From assembly GCA_903917705.1 (NCBI GenBank), contig CAIXBQ010000160.1:1-48622 (forward strand): DNA of 48,622 nt, given 5' to 3'. The DNA is from an uncultured Verrucomicrobia subdivision 3 bacterium (lineage in GTDB: Bacteria; Verrucomicrobiota; Verrucomicrobiia; Limisphaerales; UBA11358). Positions 26,904-33,802 of this stretch are shown in pieces. Position numbers and translations under genes: made by a program. Every line of letters begins with the position of its first letter. Position 1 is the first letter of the stretch. The notes under the pieces were generated by a model, which was given only the letters and a program-made list of their open reading frames with translations, was not told the DNA's origin and did not search any database.

Positions 26904-28322
26904 CTAAAGAAGTCCACGGGACTTCAAAATTGATTGGAGATTGCCTTGCTCGTTTGAAAATTGGCGCGTGAACCTGGGCTGAAAGGTTCGCGGGGCAAAT
27001 CGGTTGTCGTCGCCGACAAACACGCCTCGAATTGAAACTTCATCGAATCCACCAGCACGCGCCGGCATCATGCAGCCCAGCACCGCGTCCGCCCGGTCTG
27101 GGGACGATAAGCCACGGCTGCGCATATCGGCTTTGGATTCGAGTTGCAACCGGCCTTTGCTGTCCGGCCAGCCACGGCGCGACGTGAGTTGCGCGATTAG
27201 CTCCGGGTCGTTTGGCAGGATGATTTCGCCCTTTTCAATTTGCACGCGGCCTTCAAACCAGATTTCCGCGCCCTTGTTCGCGTAGGCTTCCGGCTTGTCG
27301 GCGGCGCTGCCGTTGTTCACGCGGTTGACGGGCCAGCCGTTTTCCGCGAGCCGGTCGCAAATGACGATGCCCAGCCCGCCCTCGTCGGCGCTGATTTGTT
27401 CGGGCGTCAGCTTTTGCTCGCGGAATAGCATGATGAATTTGCCGACGGCCTTCATGGTGTCCGTCTCGCGCCACGCGGCGACGATTTCCACGCGGTTGCC
27501 ACGGCGCACGGCTAAAACATTCTCGTCACTACCGGCCGCGAAGTCGCAAAACGCGCTTGGCGTGCCCTCGTCTTTGAACGCGGGCGGGCTGGCAAGGTTG
27601 CGTTCAACGAACACCAGCGGCACAACGCAGCCGTCCGCGTCGCCGCTCATAAACTCGCCGAAAATCATGGATTGAATCAGGGGATGCTCGCGCCCATATT
27701 TCGCAATCTGCCCGTCAATCCATTCGGCGGAAATGTGCGGGCAGTCGTAAGCCGTGACGACGTGCTGCCGGAAAAACTTCCGGCGTGAGTGAAACGCCGC
27801 GTGAAAGAATCCAAAGCAGCCGCCCGGCGACGACATACATAAAAACCGCGTCGGCGCGCAGCGTTCCACCGCCTCAAAAATCGCGTCGGGAATGCCCTTG
27901 CTTTCGTCGGCGATAATCAGCAGGTGCGGATTGTGCCAGCCTTCAAACTTGTTCGCCTCATCGGTTGCGAATCCGAATATCTTGCTGCCGTTCGCCAGCG
28001 TCACGTCGGTTGAATTGAACACGCCGCCCGGAAATTTGCCCGCGTGCCGGTGAAGCGCGGGGAATAGCTGTTCGCTAACCTGACGAAAAACACCAGCGGT
28101 GCAGATCGTGAGCGAGCCGGGAAACGCGCTGGCGTGCCACAATGCCGCCGCCGCGCCGACAACGGCGGTCTTGCCGCTGCCATTCGCCGCTCGCAACGCA
28201 ACCGCGCCGGGCAAATTCAGATCCCAAAGCACGCGCTCTTGCCACGGGTAGAGCTTCAAGCCCAGCACGCCCAGCGCGAATCCGACGGGCGTTGTCAGGT
28301 AGTCGGCGAGTTGGTTTGACAT
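26904..28322 (-). CDS. Phage terminase large subunit (TerL)
   Basis: This 472-aa protein has the terminase ATPase and nuclease architecture. A YPWQERVLW adenine-contact motif (25-33) is followed by Walker A ANGSGKT (46-52), Walker B LLIIADE (134-140) and a coupling motif LCMSSPGG. The RNase H-like nuclease domain starts near 260 (FCDFAAGSDENVLAV, with acidic residues again near SADEGGLG and SPDRADAV). TerL pumps DNA into a procapsid and cuts it. It overlaps the TerS-like gene by 28 bp. Its length and motifs look intact, so the packaging motor appears functional although no capsid genes are present. Confidence 0.88.
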   Translation of the reverse strand: MSNQLADYLTTPVGFALGVLGLKLYPWQERVLWDLNLPGAVALRAANGSGKTAVVGAAAALWHASAFPGSLTICTAGVFRQVSEQLFPALHRHAGKFPGGVFNSTDVTLANGSKIFGFATDEANKFEGWHNPHLLIIADESKGIPDAIFEAVERCAPTRFLCMSSPGGCFGFFHAAFHSRRKFFRQHVVTAYDCPHISAEWIDGQIAKYGREHPLIQSMIFGEFMSGDADGCVVPLVFVERNLASPPAFKDEGTPSAFCDFAAGSDENVLAVRRGNRVEIVAAWRETDTMKAVGKFIMLFREQKLTPEQISADEGGLGIVICDRLAENGWPVNRVNNGSAADKPEAYANKGAEIWFEGRVQIEKGEIILPNDPELIAQLTSRRGWPDSKGRLQLESKADMRSRGLSSPDRADAVLGCMMPARAGGFDEVSIRGVFVGDDNRFAPRTFQPRFTRQFSNEQGNLQSILKSRGLL

Positions 28323-28696
28323 AAATTTTTCTCCTCGTAACGGCGGCGGGCTTCCGCGATTTCGTTTAGCACTTGCGGCGACACGCTGACGGCGGTGCGC
28401 CGGTCTGAAGCATCAATGTTGACGGCAAAAAATCCCGTTCCCTTGTGACCGTCCAAACGCTCGAATAAAAGGCGGGCTGCCGACACGTCGCCGGCAATGG
28501 CCGCGTCAACCAAAGTGCGGGCGACGGATTCGAGCTTGTCCGGTTCGTTCACAAGCAGCCGTTGCAACGCAGCCGCGAGTGACACGCTGCCCTTACGCCG
28601 TCCGGCGGGATTGCCTGACACGCCTTTTTTCCACTTGAACGGGGCGACGCTCGCGCTGCGGTCGGTTGGTTGCGTGGTGTTCATCGGTTCATTCAT
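28295..28696 (-). CDS. DUF5681-type terminase small-subunit-like protein
   Basis: This 133-aa protein carries the FKWKKGVSGNPAGRRKGS motif (20-37) typical of DUF5681 proteins, which are often found just upstream of TerL and are believed to serve as small terminase subunits or DNA-binding packaging factors. The rest is helical. The gene overlaps the replication-type gene by 8 bp and terL by 28 bp. The ATG at 28696 is used; a second ATG four codons later (28684) is equally plausible. The TerS role is inferred from position and the motif. Confidence 0.7.
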   Translation of the reverse strand: MNEPMNTTQPTDRSASVAPFKWKKGVSGNPAGRRKGSVSLAAALQRLLVNEPDKLESVARTLVDAAIAGDVSAARLLFERLDGHKGTGFFAVNIDASDRRTAVSVSPQVLNEIAEARRRYEEKNLCQTNSPTT

Positions 28697-29399
28697 CGGT
28701 TAAAATTTCTGGATTCCAATTTTCCGGCACGCTGGAAACACCGCCGGGGCTGTCAGCGGCCATTTCTGCGAAATTCACAAAAGCACCGCGCCAGTCATCC
28801 ACCGGCCAGTCGCGTGAATTGTTGTATCTCACAAACCGCGCTGCCACGTCGCTCTCGAAACCTTTTTTCGCTGCGAATTGTTCAACGTCCTGAAAGGTCT
28901 CCGGTCTCTTTTCAACAGGAGGAAGGCGGCGGCGAGTTTGCGAGCCGTCGCCAGTCTTTCCTGTCCCTTGTTTCCTTGTTTCCTTCTTCCCTTCTTTGTT
29001 AGTCGTCGGTTGTCCGTCGGCTGCCCGTCTTTTGTCCGTCGGTCGGGTGTCATTCTGTCCGTCGGCTTGGATGTTCAACGGGTCAAAAAGCCGCGTGTCC
29101 ATTAGCTTTCCAAGCGTTCCTTTGTTCGTCGTTTTGAACGTCGCAAAATGCCATTTTGTAAGCTGCTCCTTCGCGGTTCGGTATTGCCTTTCGGTCATTC
29201 CGTAGCTTTCAAAATCGCCAAGCATTGCTTCCCCGCGTTCAAGCCCGTCGGCGTTGAATCCATCATGGAAACGGGCACGGTGCGCGATGACGTAAGCGAG
29301 AATGAAGGCGTTCGGATTGGCACGGATCAATTCAATTACTTCACGCGAACGCACCGCCTTAAACCACCCCACGGTTCCGCTGGATGTAAATTCATTCAC
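28689..29399 (-). CDS. Winged-helix phage replication-type protein
   Basis: This 236-aa protein has an N-terminal winged-helix region with a pattern that recurs in phage and plasmid replication proteins: RGEAMLGDFESYGMTERQYR, then KWHFATFKTTNKGTLGKL and RLFD (residues about 55-107). A charged, low-complexity linker follows (about 112-165), then a helical C-terminal domain (FQDVEQFAAKKGF, WPVDDWRGAFVNFAE). The layout is like replisome organisers, where one domain binds origin DNA and the other a helicase loader. The start is a GTG at 29399, overlapping a small upstream frame. No helicase or loader gene is in the element, so host or helper proteins would be needed. Confidence 0.6.
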   Translation of the reverse strand: MNEFTSSGTVGWFKAVRSREVIELIRANPNAFILAYVIAHRARFHDGFNADGLERGEAMLGDFESYGMTERQYRTAKEQLTKWHFATFKTTNKGTLGKLMDTRLFDPLNIQADGQNDTRPTDKRRAADGQPTTNKEGKKETRKQGTGKTGDGSQTRRRLPPVEKRPETFQDVEQFAAKKGFESDVAARFVRYNNSRDWPVDDWRGAFVNFAEMAADSPGGVSSVPENWNPEILTDE

Positions 29400-29523
29400 A
29401 AAAACCTTTCCGCCGGGCGGCGCGCCGGGCGATGGCTTTGGCAGAATACTTCCCGCGCCCTAGAACGATGTCCTCGACACGGCGGCGCATTGTGCCCGTG
29501 CTGCGGCTGGATTTGATTTTCAT
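29392..29523 (-). CDS. Possible 43-aa basic protein
   Basis: This short frame starts at ATG 29523 and encodes MKIKSSRSTGTMRRRVEDIV followed by a strongly basic tail (KAIARRAARRKG). Its stop overlaps the GTG of the replication-type gene by 8 bp, the same overlap style used elsewhere in the element. That is the main reason to believe it. No family is recognised. A short basic protein in this place could bind DNA or simply couple translation. It may also be chance, since the reading frame is short. Confidence 0.4.
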   Translation of the reverse strand: MKIKSSRSTGTMRRRVEDIVLGRGKYSAKAIARRAARRKGFCE

Positions 29524-29642
29524 AAGCAATCAGGCTGCCCGTTCAAAAAGGTTTTTCCCCGCCGGCTGACGGGAAACAAGCAACAAAAACCGTCGCGGCG
29601 CGCGCCGCTTCCATGCCGGCGGGAAAATTGAAATTGGGGTGT

Positions 29643-30176
29643 TCACTGGAGCAACGAATCAATTTCGGCCAGCGCGATAGCAACGCGACTTTCCAGCGTG
29701 TGACCGGCCATGAAGGGCAATTCCGACGTTTGGCGGCGCGGCTGGATTTCGCCGAAAAGCCGTGACAAATCCGTGAGCGCGGCACCGACTTCTTTTTCAG
29801 CCGCCCGGCGCGATGCTGGATAGTTCGCCAGAAAACTTTTCAGCAGGTCTAGCCGGATTCTTTCGGCTGCGTAGTCCAAAATCTCGTCACGGCCAGCATC
29901 GGGATTCACGGCAGATTCGAGCGCGTCCAGTTTGTGCTGCGCATCGGGCAGGCGTTCGCGGAAATTGGTTGCGCGGCTGTCCAGAGCCGCCAGATCGTCG
30001 CGCCGCAAAACCAAGACGCCGCGCATATCGCGCAACCGGTGGGCATGGCCTGGCGCGAGCGGCGGTGCCATTGTCGGCGCGGCGGATTCGGCCCGGCTGA
30101 TTTCCTCCAGCCGCAGTGACCGGGCGTGAGCCGATGTCAGCGACGCATCGGCGGCCAGAATTTCGGCGCGGTTCAC
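29643..30176 (-). CDS. Hypothetical helical protein of the element
   Basis: This 177-aa protein is helix-rich, with likely coiled-coil parts (NFRERLPDAQHKLDALES; AERIRLDLLKSFLANYPASRRAAEKEVGAALTDLSRLF). No family is recognised. The start is GTG at 30176, which overlaps the stop of the HTH gene (GTGA). A longer frame upstream would sit on top of that gene and is not used. The coupling suggests it works with, or is made in proportion to, the HTH protein. Confidence 0.55.
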   Translation of the reverse strand: MNRAEILAADASLTSAHARSLRLEEISRAESAAPTMAPPLAPGHAHRLRDMRGVLVLRRDDLAALDSRATNFRERLPDAQHKLDALESAVNPDAGRDEILDYAAERIRLDLLKSFLANYPASRRAAEKEVGAALTDLSRLFGEIQPRRQTSELPFMAGHTLESRVAIALAEIDSLLQ

Positions 30177-30436
30177 GACGCACCGCCCTTCACCGCCCGG
30201 CGTTGTGTGCGGAAATTGTCGGCGAGCCATTGCCGGACTTCCGCCATGTCGAAACGCACGCGGCGTTTGCCCAGCTTCAAATGCGGGCAGCCTTGCGCAA
30301 CGAAGTTGTCCACGCTGCGCACAGACATTTGAACCATGCTCGCCACGTCGCGTTTGCCGCCGTAGCGTTGCACTGCCGCCAACGAAGTTTGATTGCTGGT
30401 GGCGGTTTCCAGCGGTTGAATGTTTTTCGCAATCAC
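30173..30436 (-). CDS. Helix-turn-helix DNA-binding protein, excisionase/AlpA-like
   Basis: This 87-aa protein has a MerR-type winged helix-turn-helix of the excisionase family: VASMVQMSVRSVDNFVAQGCPHLKLGKRRVRFDMAEVRQWLADN (residues about 30-75), with the family's wing and W motif. Such proteins direct excision by bending attachment-site DNA, or activate integrase genes. The only start is GTG at 30436. It is the first gene after the terminator that ends the integrase unit, so it heads the leftward operon. It may control that operon as well as excision. Confidence 0.72.
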   Translation of the reverse strand: MIAKNIQPLETATSNQTSLAAVQRYGGKRDVASMVQMSVRSVDNFVAQGCPHLKLGKRRVRFDMAEVRQWLADNFRTQRRAVKGGAS

Positions 30437-30478
30437 ATGGCAACAATGCCACGCCCTGCGCGAATCAATCAGGACAGT

Positions 30479-30504
30479 AAAAAAACAGGAATTGTCCGCA
30501 ATTC
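30479..30504 (-). terminator. Terminator after the integrase transcription unit
   Basis: On the minus strand GAATTG and CAATTC (30504-30499 and 30494-30489) form a 6-bp stem with a 4-nt loop, followed after three bases by seven T (30485-30479). It starts 8 bp after the stop of the 201-aa gene. It separates the integrase unit from the operon headed by the HTH gene. The stem is AT-rich, so efficiency may be partial. Confidence 0.55.
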
Positions 30505-30511
30505 TGCGGTG

Positions 30512-31117
30512 TCAGGATGTTTTGCGGAGTCGCCCCGGCTTGCCAGGTAAGTAGGGAATGCCGATTGCATCGCAAGCCCGGCGGACGGTGCGCTGAAATT
30601 CCGCGTCCCCCTGATTTGAGTTTATCTTGTATCGCTTTTTCAGAATGTCGCAAATTTCGGCGATGGTATAACGCGGCTTCAGTGCCACGGTTTCACCAGC
30701 GGCGTTTTCGGGATAGATCAAATCAGCGCGACGGATTTTCGGCGCACCGTGAATTTCCAGCAACGCCTTTTGCAACGGGTAGGTGTCCTGCGATGTTTTT
30801 TCCGCTCTGATAGCGTCGGCCATTGCTTGAAACCAGTCGGGCTTAAAATCCCAAAGCGCATTCACCATTTGCTGTTGAAAGCGTTCAAGCAAGTCGGGCG
30901 TTCGCTTGTCCACAAACTCGTGGTTGCGTGAATCCTTCGCCATGTCGCGCCAGTGACGAAACCAGCGCACGCGCTCCGCCAGTTGGTTGCCAGCCGTCCG
31001 CCCGTAGGTGAGCAAGATTTGTTTTTCCAACGGGCTGCTTTTGGGGTCAATGTTTTTCAGAACGCCGTCGCCGGGCTTGCGTCCGCGCCGTTCCGTTCTG
31101 TGAGTTTTCTTTTTCAT
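30512..31117 (-). CDS. Hypothetical 201-aa protein downstream of the integrase
   Basis: The protein is basic at its start (MKKKTHRTERRGRKPGDG) and helical in the middle, and ends with a region that may be a helix-turn-helix (YTIAEICDILKKRYKINSNQGDAEFQRTVRRACDAIGIPYLPGKPG, about 150-195). It begins 6 bp after the integrase stop, so the two are cotranscribed. I do not recognise the family. The layout suggests a DNA-binding partner of the integrase or a regulator of the element, which is inference. Confidence 0.55.
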   Translation of the reverse strand: MKKKTHRTERRGRKPGDGVLKNIDPKSSPLEKQILLTYGRTAGNQLAERVRWFRHWRDMAKDSRNHEFVDKRTPDLLERFQQQMVNALWDFKPDWFQAMADAIRAEKTSQDTYPLQKALLEIHGAPKIRRADLIYPENAAGETVALKPRYTIAEICDILKKRYKINSNQGDAEFQRTVRRACDAIGIPYLPGKPGRLRKTS

Positions 31118-31123
31118 GGTGGT

Positions 31124-32449
31124 TCAATTCGCGGCGGTGGTTCCCACTTGCGGCAGCCGGCCGACATTCGGCGATGATTGGCGACGGGTGACGACGGGGA
31201 CGGGCTTGATTGTCGCGGGCGCGACTTCACCTTGCGGCAGCACGGCGAACCATGCCAGCCCGTCGGCGGGCTTCACCAGTTCGCGGTAGTGCCGGAAGAT
31301 CATTTGCGGACTGTTGCCGGCTTCAAGCGAAGTTTTCGCCGCGTCATGCGTCACGGCGAGCCGGTAGCTGCAAAACGAATGGCGCAAGGCGTTGTCTTTC
31401 CACTTCACGCCGGACGCCCGCAACATTTCACGCCGGGCGCGTTTGCGCTCGCGTTCACTGTGCGGCCAAACCATACCCGTCCGCCCCGCGTAAGGTTTCA
31501 ACCATGCCGACAGATTCGGCAGAATCGGCACCAGCCGGCGGGCGCGAGTCTTGGCCTTGTCCGCGCCGACGTGAATGAAGCCGCCTTCAAAATCAATGTT
31601 GCTCCATTCCAGCCGCTCGGCTTCAGCGGTGCGAAGTCCGGCGAACGCGCCCAAAGCCAGCAAGGGCAAATAATCTTCCGGCGCGTGAGTCAGCAGCGTG
31701 GTGATTTCCTTTGGCGTGAAAATTTCAATCGCGCCGTCGCTGTTGCCGGAAATTTGTTCCGTGTCGTCAACCGGATTGCAGCCTTTGGCGAGATAGCCGC
31801 GCGATTCGGCAAAACTGAAAAGCGTTTCGATGGCGGCGCGGAAGTTTTTCACGCTGCGCGGCGCGAGCTTCATGCCGTCCAACCAGCCTTGCAATTCCGG
31901 CGTCGTCACGTCGCCGATGTTTTTCTGAAATGTCTCGGCAAACCGATTCAGCCGGAAGTTCAAGTCGCGCAAGTAGCGCGGGCTTTTGCCGCGTGCCTGT
32001 TTCAACGCCAGCAATTCGGCTACCACGTCGGCAACGCGCTTTGGCGTGACGCTCCGGTGCCGTTGGTTGAAAAACTTTGCCGCTGCCACGATACCGGGTA
32101 GGTCGCTGACAAACTTCAAGGCTTGCGCCACGGCGTCAGCGGCGGACAGCAAGCCGACGTTGAACGGCTTCAGCTTTTGGACACTGGCGGCATATTCGCC
32201 GGCTTGCTCGTTTGTCATGGCAGCCGCCAGAACTTCGCACTCGCTCAATTGCCGGGCGAGCTTGCCCGCCGCTTCAAGCGCAAGGGATTCGTCGGCGTAA
32301 GAGTCAAAGCGGCGTTTTCCGTCCGCGTAGTTGGAAACCATGAAGGCAAAGTTGCCCGTCGGCGTCCGGCGACGATAGACGGTGACACTGACTCGCCCCA
32401 AAGTGATTTTGCGCGGCCAGTCCGGTTTGCGTGAACGGTGCGTTTTCAT
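31124..32449 (-). CDS. int: Tyrosine recombinase/integrase
   Basis: This 441-aa protein has an N-terminal arm-binding type domain (1-60), a core-binding helical domain (about 140-235) and a C-terminal catalytic domain (about 245-400). The catalytic residues visible are R273 (FAGLRTAEAERLEW), a K near 298-300, R356 in NALRHSF, and the nucleophile Y388 in IFRHYREL. The two histidine positions of the usual set are Asn here (N353 in place of HxxR His, and N379 in AGNSPQ in place of GH). Such changes occur in active family members. It lies 111 bp from the right attachment repeat, as is typical for tRNA-targeting integrases. Confidence 0.92.
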   Translation of the reverse strand: MKTHRSRKPDWPRKITLGRVSVTVYRRRTPTGNFAFMVSNYADGKRRFDSYADESLALEAAGKLARQLSECEVLAAAMTNEQAGEYAASVQKLKPFNVGLLSAADAVAQALKFVSDLPGIVAAAKFFNQRHRSVTPKRVADVVAELLALKQARGKSPRYLRDLNFRLNRFAETFQKNIGDVTTPELQGWLDGMKLAPRSVKNFRAAIETLFSFAESRGYLAKGCNPVDDTEQISGNSDGAIEIFTPKEITTLLTHAPEDYLPLLALGAFAGLRTAEAERLEWSNIDFEGGFIHVGADKAKTRARRLVPILPNLSAWLKPYAGRTGMVWPHSERERKRARREMLRASGVKWKDNALRHSFCSYRLAVTHDAAKTSLEAGNSPQMIFRHYRELVKPADGLAWFAVLPQGEVAPATIKPVPVVTRRQSSPNVGRLPQVGTTAAN

Positions 32450-32458
32450 GCGTCACAC

Positions 32459-32477
32459 TGTTGCACAGGTGTTGCAC
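32459..32477. promoter_or_regulatory. Right-end integrase-arm-like octamer pair
   Basis: TGTTGCAC occurs at 32459-32466 and 32470-32477, spaced 11 bp, between the integrase start and the right attachment repeat. The same octamer clusters at the left end of the element (24522-24629). Position and helical spacing fit integrase arm-type sites. The pair may also overlap the integrase promoter. Confidence 0.5.
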
Positions 32478-32521
32478 AAAGTCCACTACAAACACAATTT
32501 CGCACCCTTCAAACATGAATA

Positions 32522-32555
32522 AAACCCTTGAATCCACTATCGGAAACAAGGGTTT
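32522..32555 (-). terminator. Hairpin downstream of tRNA-His, supplied by the element
   Basis: AAACCCTTG (32522-32530) and CAAGGGTTT (32547-32555) are perfect 9-bp inverted copies with a 16-nt loop. On the minus strand the stem is followed by TTATTC. It lies 7 bp beyond the tRNA 3' end, within the integrated element, and could terminate tRNA transcription before the integrase gene. Confidence 0.5.
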
Positions 32556-32560
32556 GAAAG

Positions 32561-32589
32561 AATGGGGTGGCCAACGGGACTCGAACCCG
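32561..32589. repeat. Right attachment repeat (29 bp), inside tRNA-His
   Basis: This is the tRNA-side copy of the direct repeat also found at 24373-24401. It covers the CCA end, the acceptor 3' strand and part of the T arm of tRNA-His, so integration keeps the tRNA sequence intact. Confidence 0.92.
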
Positions 32590-32638
32590 CAACAACAAGC
32601 TCCACAAGCTTGGACTCTACCATTGAGCTATAGCCACC
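32563..32638 (-). tRNA. tRNA-His (anticodon GTG)
   Basis: The minus strand folds as a 76-nt tRNA: acceptor GGTGGCT with the extra 5' G typical of tRNA-His, a D arm (AGCTCAATGGTAGAGT), an anticodon stem CAAGC/GCTTG around TTGTGGA with GTG at 32605-32603, the T arm GCGGGTTCGAGTCCCGT, and an encoded CCA. The sequence is close to the E. coli tRNA-His that I recall. It begins 34 bp downstream of the transaldolase stop on the same strand. It is the integration target of the element. Confidence 0.97.
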
Positions 32639-32672
32639 AACCAAGGTTAACAGACTATGTTTTATCGGGGCC

Positions 32673-33626
32673 CTAGTCAAGTTTCGCCGCGACGAATGCC
32701 GCCAGCTTCTGCGCGTCAGCGTTAAAGAGCCGGATGCCTTCGGCGGTTTTTTCCGTGGCCATCGCGTTGTCGTTGAAGTGCCAGCGAAACCTCTTCTCGT
32801 CCAGCGGCAGCTTCTCGATCTTGGATTCGCGCGCGAGTTCCGGGCTCAATTTGCGCGCCAGCGGTGCAGTGTTTTTCTGTAAATCCGCGAGCAGTTGCGG
32901 GCTGATGGTCAGCAAATCGCAGCCGGCCAGCTCCTGTATCTCGCCAACGTTGCGAAAGCTCGCGCCCATTACCTCCGTGGCATGGCCGAATTTCTTGTAA
33001 TAGGAATAAATTTCCTTCACCGACAGCACGCCGGGGTCTTCGGCGGGCGCAAATTCCTTTTTCTCCTTCGCCTTGTACCAATCCATGATGCGGCCGACGA
33101 ACGGCGAGATGAGTTTCACCCCGGCTTCGGCGCAGCCAACCGCTTGGGCCAGCGAGAAGAGCAGGGTGAGGTTGCAGTTGATGCCGTCGCGCTGGAGGAT
33201 TTCCGCGGCGCGGATGCCTTCCCACGTCGAGGCGATCTTGATGAGGATGCGTTCGCGCGCGATGCCGTTTTCCTCGTAAAGTTTGATGAAATGACGGCCC
33301 TTGGCGACCAGCGCGTCGGTGTCGAAAGACATGTTCGCGTCGGTTTCAGTCGAGACGCGGCCGGGGACAATCTTTAAGATCTCCAGACCAAACCGGATCG
33401 TCAAATCATCGAGGACGTGCGCCAGCAATTCTTTGCCGCTGAATTTCGTCCGGCTGTCGGCGATGGTCTTCTCCACGACAAATTGATATTCCGGCATCTG
33501 CGCCGCCTTGAGGATGAGCGAGGGATTAGTCGTGGCGTCGCGCGGGGCGAACTGCTTGAGCGAGGCGAAATCACCCGTGTCGGCGACGACCGTCGTGATT
33601 TGTTTGAGTTGGTCGAGTTGATTCAT
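32673..33626 (-). CDS. tal: Transaldolase
   Basis: This 317-aa enzyme of the pentose phosphate pathway transfers a dihydroxyacetone unit between sugar phosphates. The Schiff-base lysine is K130 in [11 protein letters not shown]; other markers are D16 in [15 protein letters not shown] (30-37) and E94 in [13 protein letters not shown]. Length and motifs match the E. coli TalB type. The ATG at 33626 is chosen because [20 protein letters not shown] is the canonical start; a frame running 144 bp further upstream has no homologous content. It lies directly upstream of tRNA-His and is divergent from the sugar kinase gene. Confidence 0.95.
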   Translation of the reverse strand: MNQLDQLKQITTVVADTGDFASLKQFAPRDATTNPSLILKAAQMPEYQFVVEKTIADSRTKFSGKELLAHVLDDLTIRFGLEILKIVPGRVSTETDANMSFDTDALVAKGRHFIKLYEENGIARERILIKIASTWEGIRAAEILQRDGINCNLTLLFSLAQAVGCAEAGVKLISPFVGRIMDWYKAKEKKEFAPAEDPGVLSVKEIYSYYKKFGHATEVMGASFRNVGEIQELAGCDLLTISPQLLADLQKNTAPLARKLSPELARESKIEKLPLDEKRFRWHFNDNAMATEKTAEGIRLFNADAQKLAAFVAAKLD

Positions 33627-33802
33627 GGCTATATGGTTCCGGCTGCGGTCAAAATACGCGGGGAATCGCCGCTGGTAAATCTTTTGGTGAAATATTCTAT
33701 TGCGGCCTGCGTGAAGGTCCGGGCGTGACCGGCGCTGTTCAACCCACGTGCATCCCATTTGACACTTCACCCGCTTGCCTTAAAATACGCCCGAGTTTCA
33801 TT

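Larger units (their letters stand above)
24373..32589. mobile_element. tRNA-His-integrated phage-like element, about 8.2 kb
   Basis: The element lies between two exact 29-bp direct repeats. The right copy is the 3' end of the intact tRNA-His gene, with the integrase gene beside it. All recognisable genes are on the minus strand: integrase, hypothetical, HTH/excisionase-like, unknown, a 43-aa frame, replication-type winged helix, TerS-like, TerL, Mu-I-like protease, HEAGH metallopeptidase-like and an 86-aa protein. Overlapping starts and stops are frequent. Portal, capsid, tail, lysis and repressor genes were not recognised. It therefore looks like a phage satellite or a strongly reduced prophage. 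Boundaries follow from the direct repeats. Confidence 0.88.

Noticed and set aside
31178-32101. A 307-codon plus-strand frame opposite the integrase gene
   Set aside because: It is an antisense shadow of a GC-rich gene with low-complexity composition; the integrase frame has clear catalytic motifs.
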